Shown here: positions 1 to 8,436 of the stretch, piece after piece
Position numbering within the stretch: position 1 is the stretch's first letter
Layout: the number at the start of each line of letters is the position of its first letter
Origin: an uncultured Spirochaetaceae bacterium
GTDB taxonomy: Bacteria > Spirochaetota > Spirochaetia > Treponematales > Treponemataceae
NCBI GenBank assembly: GCA_902766125.1
Contig: CACXCG010000063.1
Coordinates: 1 to 37,129, forward strand
Length of the DNA stretch: 37,129 nucleotides
Reading direction: 5' to 3'
Program-made: the position numbers and the translations under genes
Notes under the pieces: model-generated
The model's database searches: none
The model's input: only the letters and a program-made list of their open reading frames with translations
Told to the model about the DNA's origin: nothing

Positions 1-12
1 CGTGTACGTTCC

Positions 13-27
13 AACCCGCGGGTTTTT
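13..27 (+). terminator. possible intrinsic terminator of an upstream gene
   Basis: A perfect 12-base palindrome (AACCCGCGGGTT) is followed directly by a short run of T. A GC-rich inverted repeat running into T is the layout of a Rho-independent terminator, presumably for a gene ending before the window. The stem can only be about four pairs once a loop is allowed, so this is weak. Confidence 0.3.
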
Positions 28-119
28 GCTTTGAAAAAACTGTGTTTCGTTTCGACAGGGGTATTACCTCGATAGCCGCTTGTGTTTGTCTTGTTCTTTT
101 ACAGGTCGTCTTGTGCCCC

Positions 120-148
120 TTTACAGTTAGCACTTTTTAAGTTATTAT
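120..148 (+). promoter_or_regulatory. sigma-70-type promoter for rpe
   Basis: TTTACA (120-125) and TATTAT (143-148) are separated by 17 bases, close to the housekeeping consensus. The expected transcription start, 6 to 8 bases past the -10, falls on or next to the rpe ATG at 155, so the message may be leaderless or nearly so. The remaining sequence from 28 to 119 shows nothing I can name. Confidence 0.45.
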
Positions 149-154
149 GGAAGA

Positions 155-787
155 ATGAGTACTCCTGTTTTGTCTCCGTCTCTGCTTTCTGCTGATTTTT
201 CGGATCTGGCGGGGGCATTGAAAGTTATAGAATCCGCAGGTAGCGGTGCCGTTCACATAGATGTTATGGACGGTCATTTTGTTCCTCCCATTACCTACGG
301 TCAGCCGGTCATAAAAAGCATTCGTCCGCGTACAAAACTGCCGTTTGACGTACATCTTATGATTGAAAATCCTCAGTCTGCAATTGATTCTTTTATTGAA
401 GCCGGTGCCGACTGGATTACTTTCCACTACGAAGCGACTGCGCATTCAGATTTGTGCATTCAGAAAATTCATGCTGCAGGAAAAAAAGCAGGGGTTGCCA
501 TCTGTCCTTCTACTCCGGTAAGCGTTTTGGAAAATGTGCTTCCTCTTGCAGACCTTATTCTGGTCATGACTGTAAATCCTGGCTGGGGAGGTCAGGCGCT
601 TATTCCGTACTGTGTAGATAAAGTCTGCGAACTGGTGTCTCTGCGCAAAGAACAGGATCTGTCGTTTAAGATTTCCGTTGACGGTGGTGTTAATCAAAAA
701 ACTGTCAGCGATGTACTTGCTGCCGGAACAGATATTGTCGTATCCGGTTCATCTTTCTTTAAAGGGGAGTTGTCATGGAAGTTCTGA
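155..787 (+). CDS. rpe: ribulose-phosphate 3-epimerase
   Basis: Interconverts ribulose 5-phosphate and xylulose 5-phosphate in the non-oxidative pentose phosphate pathway; cytoplasmic TIM barrel. At 210 residues it has the usual family length. Visible landmarks are the N-terminal SPSLLSADF motif, HIDVMDGHFVPP (His34, Asp36 of the metal and catalytic set), FDVHLMIENP, the VNPGWGGQ phosphate loop and the ISVDGGVN motif carrying the second catalytic Asp. The start at 155 has no good ribosome binding site: GGAAGA lies directly against it, and a promoter -10 ends six bases upstream. An ATG at 147 opens only a three-codon frame. The 3' end overlaps the next gene by 13 bases, so the two are co-transcribed. 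Identification is firm; the translation start is less so. Confidence 0.96.
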   Translation: MSTPVLSPSLLSADFSDLAGALKVIESAGSGAVHIDVMDGHFVPPITYGQPVIKSIRPRTKLPFDVHLMIENPQSAIDSFIEAGADWITFHYEATAHSDLCIQKIHAAGKKAGVAICPSTPVSVLENVLPLADLILVMTVNPGWGGQALIPYCVDKVCELVSLRKEQDLSFKISVDGGVNQKTVSDVLAAGTDIVVSGSSFFKGELSWKF

Positions 788-1746
788 AAAAACGGTCATT
801 GCTCTGCCTGTGTGTGTTACTTGCCGTTCTGCCGGTTGCCGCTGCATCCTCTGTTTCAAGTGTCAGTGCAGAAGACGCATACCGTCAGGCCCTTACTTCA
901 TATCGTGACGGAGACTGGAACAGTGCGACTTTGTTTTTGCGCCGTGCCATGACAGACAGTTCCCTGTCTACCGCAGATGCCTGGTTTATGCTGGTCAACA
1001 GCCAGATGTATGCACAGGATTACCGTTCTGCGCTGTCTGACTGTGAAACTTTTTTGTCGCGCTTTTCTGACAGTCCGCTTGTTCCGTATGTTCAGTATCA
1101 GAAGGGAAGGGCTCTCCATTTTACCGGCCGTAATGATGATGCAGTTATCGTGCTCAGTGATTTCTGTCATCAGAATCCGGGACATGCCCTGTACGCATCC
1201 GCGCTGTACTGGATTGCAGAATGTTTTTTTGAAGATTACGGATATGATACTGCCCGTTCACTGTACGAGCGCGTTGTGACGGAATTCCCTGATGATGAAA
1301 AAGTAAGCGATGCTCAGTTTAAGCTGTCTTTAATTGCACAGCGGGAACGCGAAGAAAAACTGCTGTACCTTCTTAAGATGACCGGGGAAGAATCGCTTTC
1401 TGCCCGTGAAGAATACGAACGTCAGCTGCGTCAGTATCAGAACGACGATATTACTTCTCTCAGACGCGAACTGCAGACTGCAAGCCAGCGTATTGCAGAA
1501 CTGGAGCAAGAACTGGCCGAGGCTCCGGTTACAGCAGCCTCTGGTTCATCTGACGGTGCTGAATACACACAGCCGGTTGAAGCTGTTGTTACGCGCGAAC
1601 AGACTCAGGACTATGCAGACAGTTCAGATAAAAATGAAACTCAGAATACAGCACGTACTCTGTCAGAGTTAAAAGAAAAGGCTGACCTTGTTGAACGGCT
1701 TTTGATCCAGCGGCTTTCAGAACAGCAGGACGGTTACGGTAACTAG
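775..1746 (+). CDS. exported TPR and coiled-coil protein, envelope role unknown
   Basis: 323 residues. An N-terminal signal peptide (basic MEVLKKR, then a hydrophobic stretch to about residue 25, with AxA/VSA-type cleavage near residues 25 to 33) sends it across the inner membrane. Residues about 33 to 210 are tandem TPR-like helices (YRQALTSYRDGDWNSA, ALYWIAECFFEDYGYDTA) of the kind found in BamD and CpoB/YbgF. From about 215 to 250 there is a coiled coil (SLRRELQTASQRIAELEQEL), then an acidic Ser/Thr-rich linker and a second short helix at the C-terminus. No lipobox Cys is present. GGGGAG before the ATG supports the start inside the end of rpe. It probably acts as a periplasmic scaffold with the next two genes; I cannot name it. 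Confidence 0.8.
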   Translation: MEVLKKRSLLCLCVLLAVLPVAAASSVSSVSAEDAYRQALTSYRDGDWNSATLFLRRAMTDSSLSTADAWFMLVNSQMYAQDYRSALSDCETFLSRFSDSPLVPYVQYQKGRALHFTGRNDDAVIVLSDFCHQNPGHALYASALYWIAECFFEDYGYDTARSLYERVVTEFPDDEKVSDAQFKLSLIAQREREEKLLYLLKMTGEESLSAREEYERQLRQYQNDDITSLRRELQTASQRIAELEQELAEAPVTAASGSSDGAEYTQPVEAVVTREQTQDYADSSDKNETQNTARTLSELKEKADLVERLLIQRLSEQQDGYGN

Positions 1747-1757
1747 AGGGGATATAC

Positions 1758-3167
1758 ATGAAACGCGTACACAGAAATTTGATTGCGCAATCGCTGATTG
1801 CATTTTTAAGTCTCTGCCTTTTAACGGCGGGAATGGTAACGGTTGTGTCCTGTAAAAGTGCAAGCGGTGCAACAGACCAGCTTTCTGCAGAAGAAAAGAA
1901 GGCACGCAGAACAGCAGAAGCGTTTGCTGCACAGCAGAAGACCGATCCCTATACCGGTTGGGTTTATGTTCCCCAGAAAAAAGTTGATATCAATAACGGA
2001 CTTGTCCGTCTTGTACTTAACGGAAGCACAGGAACCTTCTGTATTTATGCAAAGCGCGAGGGGGCATCTGATGTTCCCATTTTTTCTTCTGTTGATTCCT
2101 TTGCTTCTACTTATTTTTCAGTAAAAATCGGACGCACTGCGTATAAACTTTCTAAATCCGGCGGTGCAAAAAGTGAAGCACGTCTTACCCCGTATGGTGC
2201 ACAGATGGCATATACCATCAGCAACAAAGCGTATGTCGTGGTAGACTTCAGTTTCCTTCCGTCTGATTCAAAATCGGCACTGGTTGATATGGTGCGTGTC
2301 TCAGTGTACTGCATCAATATTGGTAAATCTGTTCAGTCGTATGCCGTTAAAGGTGTGTTTGATACTTGCCTTGGAGAAAGCACAAAGATTCATTTCTCCA
2401 CTGCACGTACTCCGACAATCAATACGGAACGCTCCTTTACAGCAATGGATTCTGACCTCTGGATCAGAAGCGGAAACGAACAGGCAATCTGTCAGTTCCT
2501 TTTGCATGGAAAAGAAATTACCGAACCCGAACAGGTTTCTCTGGGTAACAAAGATACCATTGCAAATGCTTCCTGGACTCCATCGGTACAGGAAAACCGC
2601 AGCTTTACTTCCGTACTTTCTTTTGAAAACTCAAGTGTCTGTATAAACTGGCCGGGAGTATATCTGGATCCGCTTAAGACTGATGTCATTACATTCTTTA
2701 TTTCTCTTTCTACGGATGGAACTGCTCCTGCCGGAAAAGAATTCCTTCGTGAACTGGCAGCCGGAAGAACTGCACTGTGGACTCGTGCCGTAAGCGGAAC
2801 CGATGCCGCTGACAGCAGCGCTGACACAACTGAAGCAGATGACTCAGCGAAAACAGAAACTGCACAGACTGCAGCATCAGAGGATGATGCCCTTTCTCTG
2901 TTTGGAGAAGCATCGTATGAACCGCCGGTAAAAGTTCCTCCTGCAGTAGAAAAAGATACTGCAGATAAATCAAATGTTACAAAGACAGATTCCGGTGCAC
3001 GAAATACAGCTCCGGTGGATCCTCAGCTTGATCCTGAATACATACAGTCTTTGATTGACCGCATAGATGAACTGAACGAAAACCCAAGCCTTGCTAAGAC
3101 AGGAGAAATTGAAAGTCTTTCTGCAGAGCTGGATCAGATTCTGTCTAAGCTGAGGAGTGGCCGCTGA
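1758..3167 (+). CDS. lipoprotein of unknown function with C-terminal helix
   Basis: 469 residues, unrecognised. The N-terminus has basic residues, a hydrophobic core and a lipobox ending VVSC, placing the lipidated Cys at residue 32. Residues about 65 to 345 are beta-rich with no motif I know; a low-complexity acidic Ala/Thr/Ser/Asp stretch follows (about 350 to 425), and the last 40 residues form a likely helix (IQSLIDRIDELNENP). GAGGGGA upstream of the ATG gives a strong ribosome site. It lies 11 bases after the exported TPR gene, and its TGA overlaps the next ATG (TGATG), so the three genes look like one translationally coupled unit. A structural envelope role is inference from context only. 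Confidence 0.75.
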   Translation: MKRVHRNLIAQSLIAFLSLCLLTAGMVTVVSCKSASGATDQLSAEEKKARRTAEAFAAQQKTDPYTGWVYVPQKKVDINNGLVRLVLNGSTGTFCIYAKREGASDVPIFSSVDSFASTYFSVKIGRTAYKLSKSGGAKSEARLTPYGAQMAYTISNKAYVVVDFSFLPSDSKSALVDMVRVSVYCINIGKSVQSYAVKGVFDTCLGESTKIHFSTARTPTINTERSFTAMDSDLWIRSGNEQAICQFLLHGKEITEPEQVSLGNKDTIANASWTPSVQENRSFTSVLSFENSSVCINWPGVYLDPLKTDVITFFISLSTDGTAPAGKEFLRELAAGRTALWTRAVSGTDAADSSADTTEADDSAKTETAQTAASEDDALSLFGEASYEPPVKVPPAVEKDTADKSNVTKTDSGARNTAPVDPQLDPEYIQSLIDRIDELNENPSLAKTGEIESLSAELDQILSKLRSGR

Positions 3168-4285
3168 TGGCACGCGCTGCTCTGGATGATGCACACAGTT
3201 TTCTCAAACGACGTAAGTTTCAGCAGGTAATAGAACTGCTTGAAGCTCACGAAGATGCATATCAGAATAATTTTGATTTTTACATGACGCTGGGAACTGC
3301 CTGCCTCTATCTGGGTGATGTGGGAAATGCAAGACGGTATTTTTCGACCGCACGTGAAATCCGCCTGACAGATTCAAATCTGATTCTTGCACAGGCCGCC
3401 ATTTTCTTACGCAGAGGTGAAACAGACCGTGCCCTGCAGTACTATCTTGAAGTTCTGGATGTAGATCCGTCAAATAAAGTTGCTCAGAAGGCCCTGGATT
3501 TTATCCGTAAAAAGGGTGACTACGAAACAATCTGCAGATGGGTAGACAGCGGTAAGATCGAAGAATTTTATCCTCCGCTGGGAGTTAATCCTGATGTCAT
3601 TCGTAACGGCATAATCGGTGGGCTGGTACTGGGTGCCGTGCTTTCCGTATGCGTTACGCTGCTTCCCCGACAGCAGCAGAAAGTGAATATGGTGGGTCCC
3701 CGTGCAAACCTGACAAAACTTGAACTTACGACCGATGAATCAAATCATGCCCAGGAAACGGATTTAAGCAACACGGTGGTGCATTATCTTATGGATAACG
3801 CGCAGATTGTAAAGTCGTACCGCTCAGCGCTTATGTACTTTCAGGACGGAAGGGACAATGCCTGTCAGGTAGAAATAAACCGCATCTTAAACAGTAATGC
3901 ATCTCTTTCCATAAAACAGAAAGCAAACATACTTAAAACGTATCTTGAAGTTCCTACATTTGATTCGCTTCTGGATAATTACACCTATGCGCAGGTAGCT
4001 CAGGATCCGCTTCTGTATATTGACTGCTATGTTGCCTGGTCAGGACGAATTGCAAATGCACAGACCTTTGCCAACGGTACCTGGGGTGCAGACCTTCTGG
4101 TGGGATATGAAACCATGCAGACGGTTGACGGAAGGGTGTACATCAGTTTTGATCCTGCACCGCAGCCTGCAGTGGATGCGACTAAGGCTGTCCGTGTGCT
4201 GGGTAAGCTGGGACTGCAGGATAATGAAGTGGTGCTTTCCGGACGGAGTGTCTATCAGCCCATGGATGGAGTAAGCGTTAATTAA
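3167..4285 (+). CDS. membrane-anchored TPR protein, function unknown
   Basis: 372 residues. Residues about 1 to 125 contain TPR repeats (ALDDAHSFLKRRKFQQVIEL, FYMTLGTACLYLGDVGNARR, ALQYYLEVLDVDPSNKVAQK). A single hydrophobic segment at about 143 to 167 (NGIIGGLVLGAVLSVCVTLL) follows, then a soluble C-terminal domain of about 200 residues. There is no signal peptide, so the TPR part is probably cytoplasmic and the C-terminal part exocytoplasmic. The start overlaps the previous stop by one base. Together with the two genes before it, this suggests an envelope assembly that spans the inner membrane, but no family is recognised. Confidence 0.75.
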   Translation: MARAALDDAHSFLKRRKFQQVIELLEAHEDAYQNNFDFYMTLGTACLYLGDVGNARRYFSTAREIRLTDSNLILAQAAIFLRRGETDRALQYYLEVLDVDPSNKVAQKALDFIRKKGDYETICRWVDSGKIEEFYPPLGVNPDVIRNGIIGGLVLGAVLSVCVTLLPRQQQKVNMVGPRANLTKLELTTDESNHAQETDLSNTVVHYLMDNAQIVKSYRSALMYFQDGRDNACQVEINRILNSNASLSIKQKANILKTYLEVPTFDSLLDNYTYAQVAQDPLLYIDCYVAWSGRIANAQTFANGTWGADLLVGYETMQTVDGRVYISFDPAPQPAVDATKAVRVLGKLGLQDNEVVLSGRSVYQPMDGVSVN

Positions 4286-4381
4286 AATAAAAAAATATGG
4301 AATTTTTGCTCTTTTGCTCCCGTTTGGTGGTAAAAAGTGAAATCCGGCGCCATATATATTAGTAAAGGGAGGATCTAAAAG

Positions 4382-5647
4382 GTGGCGAAAATGGCAGAAG
4401 AAAAACTTCCGGCTGACATGTCGGAAAAACTCAAGGCTCTGGAGGCTGCACGTCTTCAGATTGAAAAACAGTTTGGTACCGGCTCTTTAATGAAGCTGGG
4501 AACAAAAACAGACCTTACTACAGTAGATGTGATTCCTTCGGGTTCCATTCTGCTGGATGAAGCGCTTGGTGTGGGCGGATATCCCCGCGGACGCATCATT
4601 GAAATGTACGGTCCTGAAAGCTCTGGTAAGACAACGCTTGCACTGCATGCTATTGCAGAAGCACAGAAACTGGGCGGAATTGCAGCGTTTATTGACGCAG
4701 AACATGCGCTTGACCCGGTGTATGCAAAGAATCTGGGCGTTAACATTGACGAACTGTGGGTAAGCCAGCCGGACACCGGTGAGCAGGCCCTTGAGATTTG
4801 TGAAAACCTGGTACGAAGCGGTGCTGTTGATATTATCGTAATTGACTCGGTTGCAGCCCTGACCCCGCAGAAAGAAATTGAAGGCGAAATGGGTGACAGT
4901 GTTATGGGTGTTCAGGCTCGCCTTATGAGTCAGGCACTGCGTAAACTGACTGCAATTGTCGGAAAGAGCAAGTGTACGATTGTATTTATCAACCAGATCC
5001 GTATGAAGATCGGTGTTATGTTCGGTAACCCTGAGACGACAACCGGCGGTAATGCACTTAAGTTCTATTCATCAGTGCGTCTTGAAATCCGCCGCATTGA
5101 AACAATTGACGGTAAGGGTGACGATGAAGCAATCGGTAACCGTGTGCGTGTCAAGGTTGTAAAGAATAAGGTTGCGCCGCCATTCCGCAAGGTAGAACTT
5201 GATGTCTACTTTGGTAAAGGTGTGTCTGCCGCAGCATCTGTACTTGACAGTGCCGTAAAGCATGGCCTTGTAGATAAGCGTGGTGCCTGGTATACCCGCG
5301 GAGAAGAAAAAGTCGGTCAGGGTAAGGAAAATGCCGTTGCCTTTATCGAAAACAATCCTTCTTTCCGCATGGAACTGGAACACTCGTTGCGCGAAAAACT
5401 GTTCCCCGGCATGGTGCTTCGTACTAAAGAAGGCGAAGTGGTTACCGAAGAGCAGATTCTTGCGTATGAAAAAGAAATGCGTGCAAAGGGAGTAGGTACC
5501 GGTACGCTTAAAACCGATGCTGAACCTGCAGCAAAACCTGCTGCCGCTGCACCAACGGCAGCTGCTGCTAAACCTGCTGCCAAGACGACTGCTTCTCTTG
5601 CAAAAGCCGCCGCTTCAAGTAAGCCGGTTCCTGAGGAGCTGTTCTAG
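4382..5647 (+). CDS. recA: recombinase RecA with Ala/Lys/Pro-rich tail
   Basis: DNA strand-exchange ATPase for homologous recombination and repair. The GTG start is chosen because GGGAGG (4367-4372) lies nine bases upstream; an in-frame ATG at 4391 would be 18 bases away. Walker [10 protein letters not shown] is at residues 77 to 85; [11 protein letters not shown] (Walker B), [20 protein letters not shown] (loop L1/L2 region) and [12 protein letters not shown] follow in the usual order. The core is complete to about residue 375. The tail (about 376 to 416) is Ala/Pro/Lys-rich and basic, ending PVPEELF, unlike the acidic tail of E. coli RecA. The 96-base gap before it has a TATATT at 4355-4360 but no convincing -35 and no LexA-type site. 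folK follows after six bases. Confidence 0.98.
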   Translation: MAKMAEEKLPADMSEKLKALEAARLQIEKQFGTGSLMKLGTKTDLTTVDVIPSGSILLDEALGVGGYPRGRIIEMYGPESSGKTTLALHAIAEAQKLGGIAAFIDAEHALDPVYAKNLGVNIDELWVSQPDTGEQALEICENLVRSGAVDIIVIDSVAALTPQKEIEGEMGDSVMGVQARLMSQALRKLTAIVGKSKCTIVFINQIRMKIGVMFGNPETTTGGNALKFYSSVRLEIRRIETIDGKGDDEAIGNRVRVKVVKNKVAPPFRKVELDVYFGKGVSAAASVLDSAVKHGLVDKRGAWYTRGEEKVGQGKENAVAFIENNPSFRMELEHSLREKLFPGMVLRTKEGEVVTEEQILAYEKEMRAKGVGTGTLKTDAEPAAKPAAAAPTAAAAKPAAKTTASLAKAAASSKPVPEELF

Positions 5648-5653
5648 CGCAGT

Positions 5654-6196
5654 ATGAAAGTCGTAACGCTTGGTCTGGGAGCTAACCGCTCGTTCAATGC
5701 CTGTCCTCCGGTAGAAACGCTTGTAAATGCGGTTCGTGCCCTGGATACAGTGCTCTCAGATATGCACATTTCGTCTGTATACCGGACGGGGGCACTGTAT
5801 GTGACAGACCAGGCAGACTTTTACAACATGATTGTACGGGGCGCTTACGAAGGTACACCCCGTGCACTTTTGTCGTGTATACATGATATAGAAAACCGTT
5901 ACGGACGTGACCGTTCGCAGGAAGTGCGCAATGGTCCCCGGACACTCGATATAGACATAGAACTGTACGGTAATACCGTGGTTCACCAGAAGGATTTAAT
6001 CATTCCCCACGAGCGTATGCTTGAACGGGCATTTGTTTTGGTTCCCCTGGTGGAGATTTTGCGGAATTCTGCCGATACTGAAGAAAGCGGATTGTCTTTA
6101 TACGAGTCTTGCCTTGAACGGGAAGCCGTACGCAGTCAGAAAATAGAAAAATTTCTTGACTCGTCGGAGTTTCAGGCACTGATGGGACGGCCGTAA
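5654..6196 (+). CDS. folK: 2-amino-4-hydroxy-6-hydroxymethyldihydropteridine pyrophosphokinase
   Basis: Transfers pyrophosphate from ATP to hydroxymethyldihydropterin in folate synthesis; cytoplasmic. Diagnostic motifs are GLGANRS near the N-terminus, the PRTLDIDIELYG signature with its metal-binding Asp pair, and the IPHERMLERAFVLVPL block. At 180 residues it is slightly longer than the typical 160, with a C-terminal helical extension. It starts six bases after recA; the nearest purine-rich site, GAGGAG at 5634-5639, is rather far (14 bases), so coupling to recA translation is likely. No other folate gene is in the window. Confidence 0.95.
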   Translation: MKVVTLGLGANRSFNACPPVETLVNAVRALDTVLSDMHISSVYRTGALYVTDQADFYNMIVRGAYEGTPRALLSCIHDIENRYGRDRSQEVRNGPRTLDIDIELYGNTVVHQKDLIIPHERMLERAFVLVPLVEILRNSADTEESGLSLYESCLEREAVRSQKIEKFLDSSEFQALMGRP

Positions 6197-6219
6197 AAAC
6201 AGGTTTTAATGAGGCTATC

Positions 6220-6990
6220 ATGGAATACGCACAGGACACGGAAACAAAATCGGGAGTAGTACGCAAATTTACCGCGGGTCAGTTTGAAGGTCCGCTTGAC
6301 TTACTGTGGTCACTTATCAGGGAAAGCAAAATAAACATTTACGACATTCCCATAGCAGATATCACCGAACAGTTTCTTGATTATCTTGATTATGCCGCTG
6401 AAACAGATTTGCAGGATTTAAGCGAATTCTACAGCATGGCAGCAAAACTGGTATACATCAAAAGCCGTATGCTGCTTCCTGTTGAAGTTGCCTACGATGA
6501 CGATGAAAGCATGGAAGATCCGCGCACAGAACTGGTCGAACAGCTGATTGAATACCAGAAGTTCAAGAAACTTGCTGAACTTATGGAAGAGCAGGAAGAG
6601 CAGAGCGAATGGAGCTTTGAACGCAAAAAGATTGAACGCATCCTTCCGTTTGAAAATGATGAAAACATGTGGGAAAAAATGGATACCTGGCAGCTTTTGC
6701 AGGATATGCAGAAGATTTTCCGCAACCTTACCAATGTAAATCCGGACGAAAAGATTCTGGATATGAATGAGGATATAACACCACCCGAAAAAATAGCCTT
6801 GATGAATGAATTGCTTGACAAAAAGGGCGAATGCATGTTCACTGATTTAATCACGAGAAGGGGAAATGAACTTGACGTGATTTGTGCCTTTATGGCAATA
6901 CTGGAAGCCGTCAAAATGAAGATGGCAGACATATATCAAAACAGAATGTTTGGAGACATTAAGATATGCAGGAAGAAGACGGCAGCGTAA
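6220..6990 (+). CDS. scpA: segregation and condensation protein A (kleisin)
   Basis: Kleisin subunit of the SMC-ScpAB condensin, bridging the SMC head domains in chromosome compaction. The N-terminal FEGPLDLLWSLIRESKINIY is the ScpA signature, followed by IADITEQFLDYL and the helix with YIKSRMLLP; the C-terminal winged helix (MFTDLITRRGNELDVICAFM, LEAVKMKMADIYQN) contacts SMC. 256 residues is normal. It precedes scpB with a 25-base overlap. smc itself is not in the window. Confidence 0.96.
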   Translation: MEYAQDTETKSGVVRKFTAGQFEGPLDLLWSLIRESKINIYDIPIADITEQFLDYLDYAAETDLQDLSEFYSMAAKLVYIKSRMLLPVEVAYDDDESMEDPRTELVEQLIEYQKFKKLAELMEEQEEQSEWSFERKKIERILPFENDENMWEKMDTWQLLQDMQKIFRNLTNVNPDEKILDMNEDITPPEKIALMNELLDKKGECMFTDLITRRGNELDVICAFMAILEAVKMKMADIYQNRMFGDIKICRKKTAA

Positions 6991-7676
6991 CCGATACCGT
7001 ACAGACAGAACCTCAGGCTCAGGCAGCACAGACTGACGCAGCAGAAGCTAAGGCTGAAGAAACTCAGACCGAAGAAAACCAGGCAGATGCCGCAGATGAA
7101 GCAGAAGCAGAACAGATTTCTCAGCTCAGGGCAAACCTTAACCTGGACAGCGAAACCGCGCTTATAGAAACCGTGCTGTTCCTTGAAAGTGAACCGCAGA
7201 ATACGACTGTTCTTTCAAAGATTTCTCAGCTTTCGGAAGAAGTTGTTTCTGAATGTATTTCACGACTGAAGGACAAGTATGCAAATGCAGACTCAGGCAT
7301 AGAACTGTCGCAGATTGTAGGCGGATGGCTGCTTACTCCTAAGAAAGAATGTTTTGACTTAGTAAAAGAGCGCTACGGTAAGAAAAACGAAGGCCGCTTA
7401 AGTAAAGCTGCAATCGAAACCCTCAGTATTATTGCATACAGCCAGCCCATTACCCGTGCAGAAATAGAAAGCATCCGTCACGTTAACGCTGACAACATGA
7501 TACGCATACTGCTTGACCGCAAGTTTATCCGTGAAGCAGGAAAAAAAGACGTTCCCGGTAAGCCTATCATGTATGCAACCACAAAAGAATTCCTTGAATT
7601 CTTCCACCTGCAGAGTATTGCTGATTTGCCGCAGCTTGACGAAAAAGAAAGCGAGAGGTTCGTACTTGCCCGCTAA
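6966..7676 (+). CDS. scpB: segregation and condensation protein B
   Basis: Winged-helix dimer that binds ScpA in the condensin complex. The conserved part starts near residue 55 (ALIETVLFLESEP) and continues through GGWLLTPKKEC, LSKAAIETLSIIAYSQPITR and IRHVNADNMIRILLDRKFI, the standard ScpB signature. The first 50 to 55 residues are a low-complexity acidic leader rich in Ala, Glu, Gln and Asp, which most ScpB proteins lack. The only ATG compatible with the full frame is inside scpA; a shorter product starting later is possible. It overlaps rluB by 11 bases if the TTG start there is right. Confidence 0.95.
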   Translation: MQEEDGSVTDTVQTEPQAQAAQTDAAEAKAEETQTEENQADAADEAEAEQISQLRANLNLDSETALIETVLFLESEPQNTTVLSKISQLSEEVVSECISRLKDKYANADSGIELSQIVGGWLLTPKKECFDLVKERYGKKNEGRLSKAAIETLSIIAYSQPITRAEIESIRHVNADNMIRILLDRKFIREAGKKDVPGKPIMYATTKEFLEFFHLQSIADLPQLDEKESERFVLAR

Positions 7677-8418
7677 CGATACAGATTCAACGCAGAAGAC
7701 AGAATGGCGACTGCAGCATTTTATGGCATTATGCGGTGTTGCAAGCCGCCGTGCATCAGAACAGATTATTGCAGAAGGTCGTGTTGCAGTAAACGGAGTG
7801 ACGGTAACGTCTCCCGGTACCAAAGTAAAGGCCTCTGATACAGTTACTGTAGACGGAAAACCCATTACACAGGAAGAACAGAAACGCTATGTGCTTTTGA
7901 ATAAGCCCGCAGGATATGTCTGTTCTCTTTCTGATGAAAAAGGAAGACCCATTGCGGCAGATTTACTGAAAGACACCTACAGCGAACGCCTGTACAACGT
8001 AGGCCGTCTGGACATGTTTTCCAGCGGACTGATTATCTTTACTAATGACGGAAACTTTGCTGCAACGCTTTCTCACCCCTCCGCAGAACTGGAAAAAGAA
8101 TACATCGTTGACTCCAGTACTGCCTTACCGCGCAATCTTGCCCAGGACTTTACCAAAGGAATCCGTGTAGACGGTGTGTTTTACAAATGCCGTGACGCAG
8201 AAGAATTAAATGCCCGCCGCATGCGCATTGTTCTTATTGAAGGAAAAAACCGCGAAATCCGCAGAGTATTTGAATCCCGCGAAGTAGGCATAAAACGTCT
8301 AGTACGCGTAAGAATCGGAAGTGTTGCAATGGGAAACCTTGCAGAAGGGCAGTTCAGAAACCTTACCTCAGCAGAAGTCGCATCGCTTTTACGGCTTGCA
8401 AAATATAAAGACTACTAA
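7666..8418 (+). CDS. rluB: RsuA/RluB-family pseudouridine synthase, TTG start
   Basis: Converts a specific uridine of rRNA to pseudouridine; RluB (23S rRNA) is the likeliest member because scpA-scpB-rluB-cmk is a recurrent gene order. The S4 RNA-binding domain spans about residues 12 to 70 (LQHFMALCGVASRRASEQII, VAVNGVTV). The catalytic motif GRLDMFSSGL places the nucleophile at Asp116, followed by IFTNDG; the C-terminal KNREIRRVFE block is also typical. The open frame extends upstream to 7513 inside scpB, but a TTG at 7666 with GAGAGG seven bases before it fits the domain boundary and gives a normal 250 residues. Confidence 0.92.
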   Translation: MPANDTDSTQKTEWRLQHFMALCGVASRRASEQIIAEGRVAVNGVTVTSPGTKVKASDTVTVDGKPITQEEQKRYVLLNKPAGYVCSLSDEKGRPIAADLLKDTYSERLYNVGRLDMFSSGLIIFTNDGNFAATLSHPSAELEKEYIVDSSTALPRNLAQDFTKGIRVDGVFYKCRDAEELNARRMRIVLIEGKNREIRRVFESREVGIKRLVRVRIGSVAMGNLAEGQFRNLTSAEVASLLRLAKYKDY

Positions 8419-8436
8419 CACAAAGGAAGCATCAGA

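Noticed and set aside
4286..4381. SOS operator upstream of recA
   Set aside because: No CTGT-N8-ACAG or GAAC-N4-GTTC type site is present in the gap.
7513..7665. N-terminal extension of rluB inside scpB
   Set aside because: The extra residues read through scpB in another frame and precede the S4 domain; a TTG with a good ribosome site at 7666 explains the start.
7398..7865. 155-codon minus-strand open frame across scpB and rluB
   Set aside because: Antisense to two firmly identified genes and with no recognisable product.
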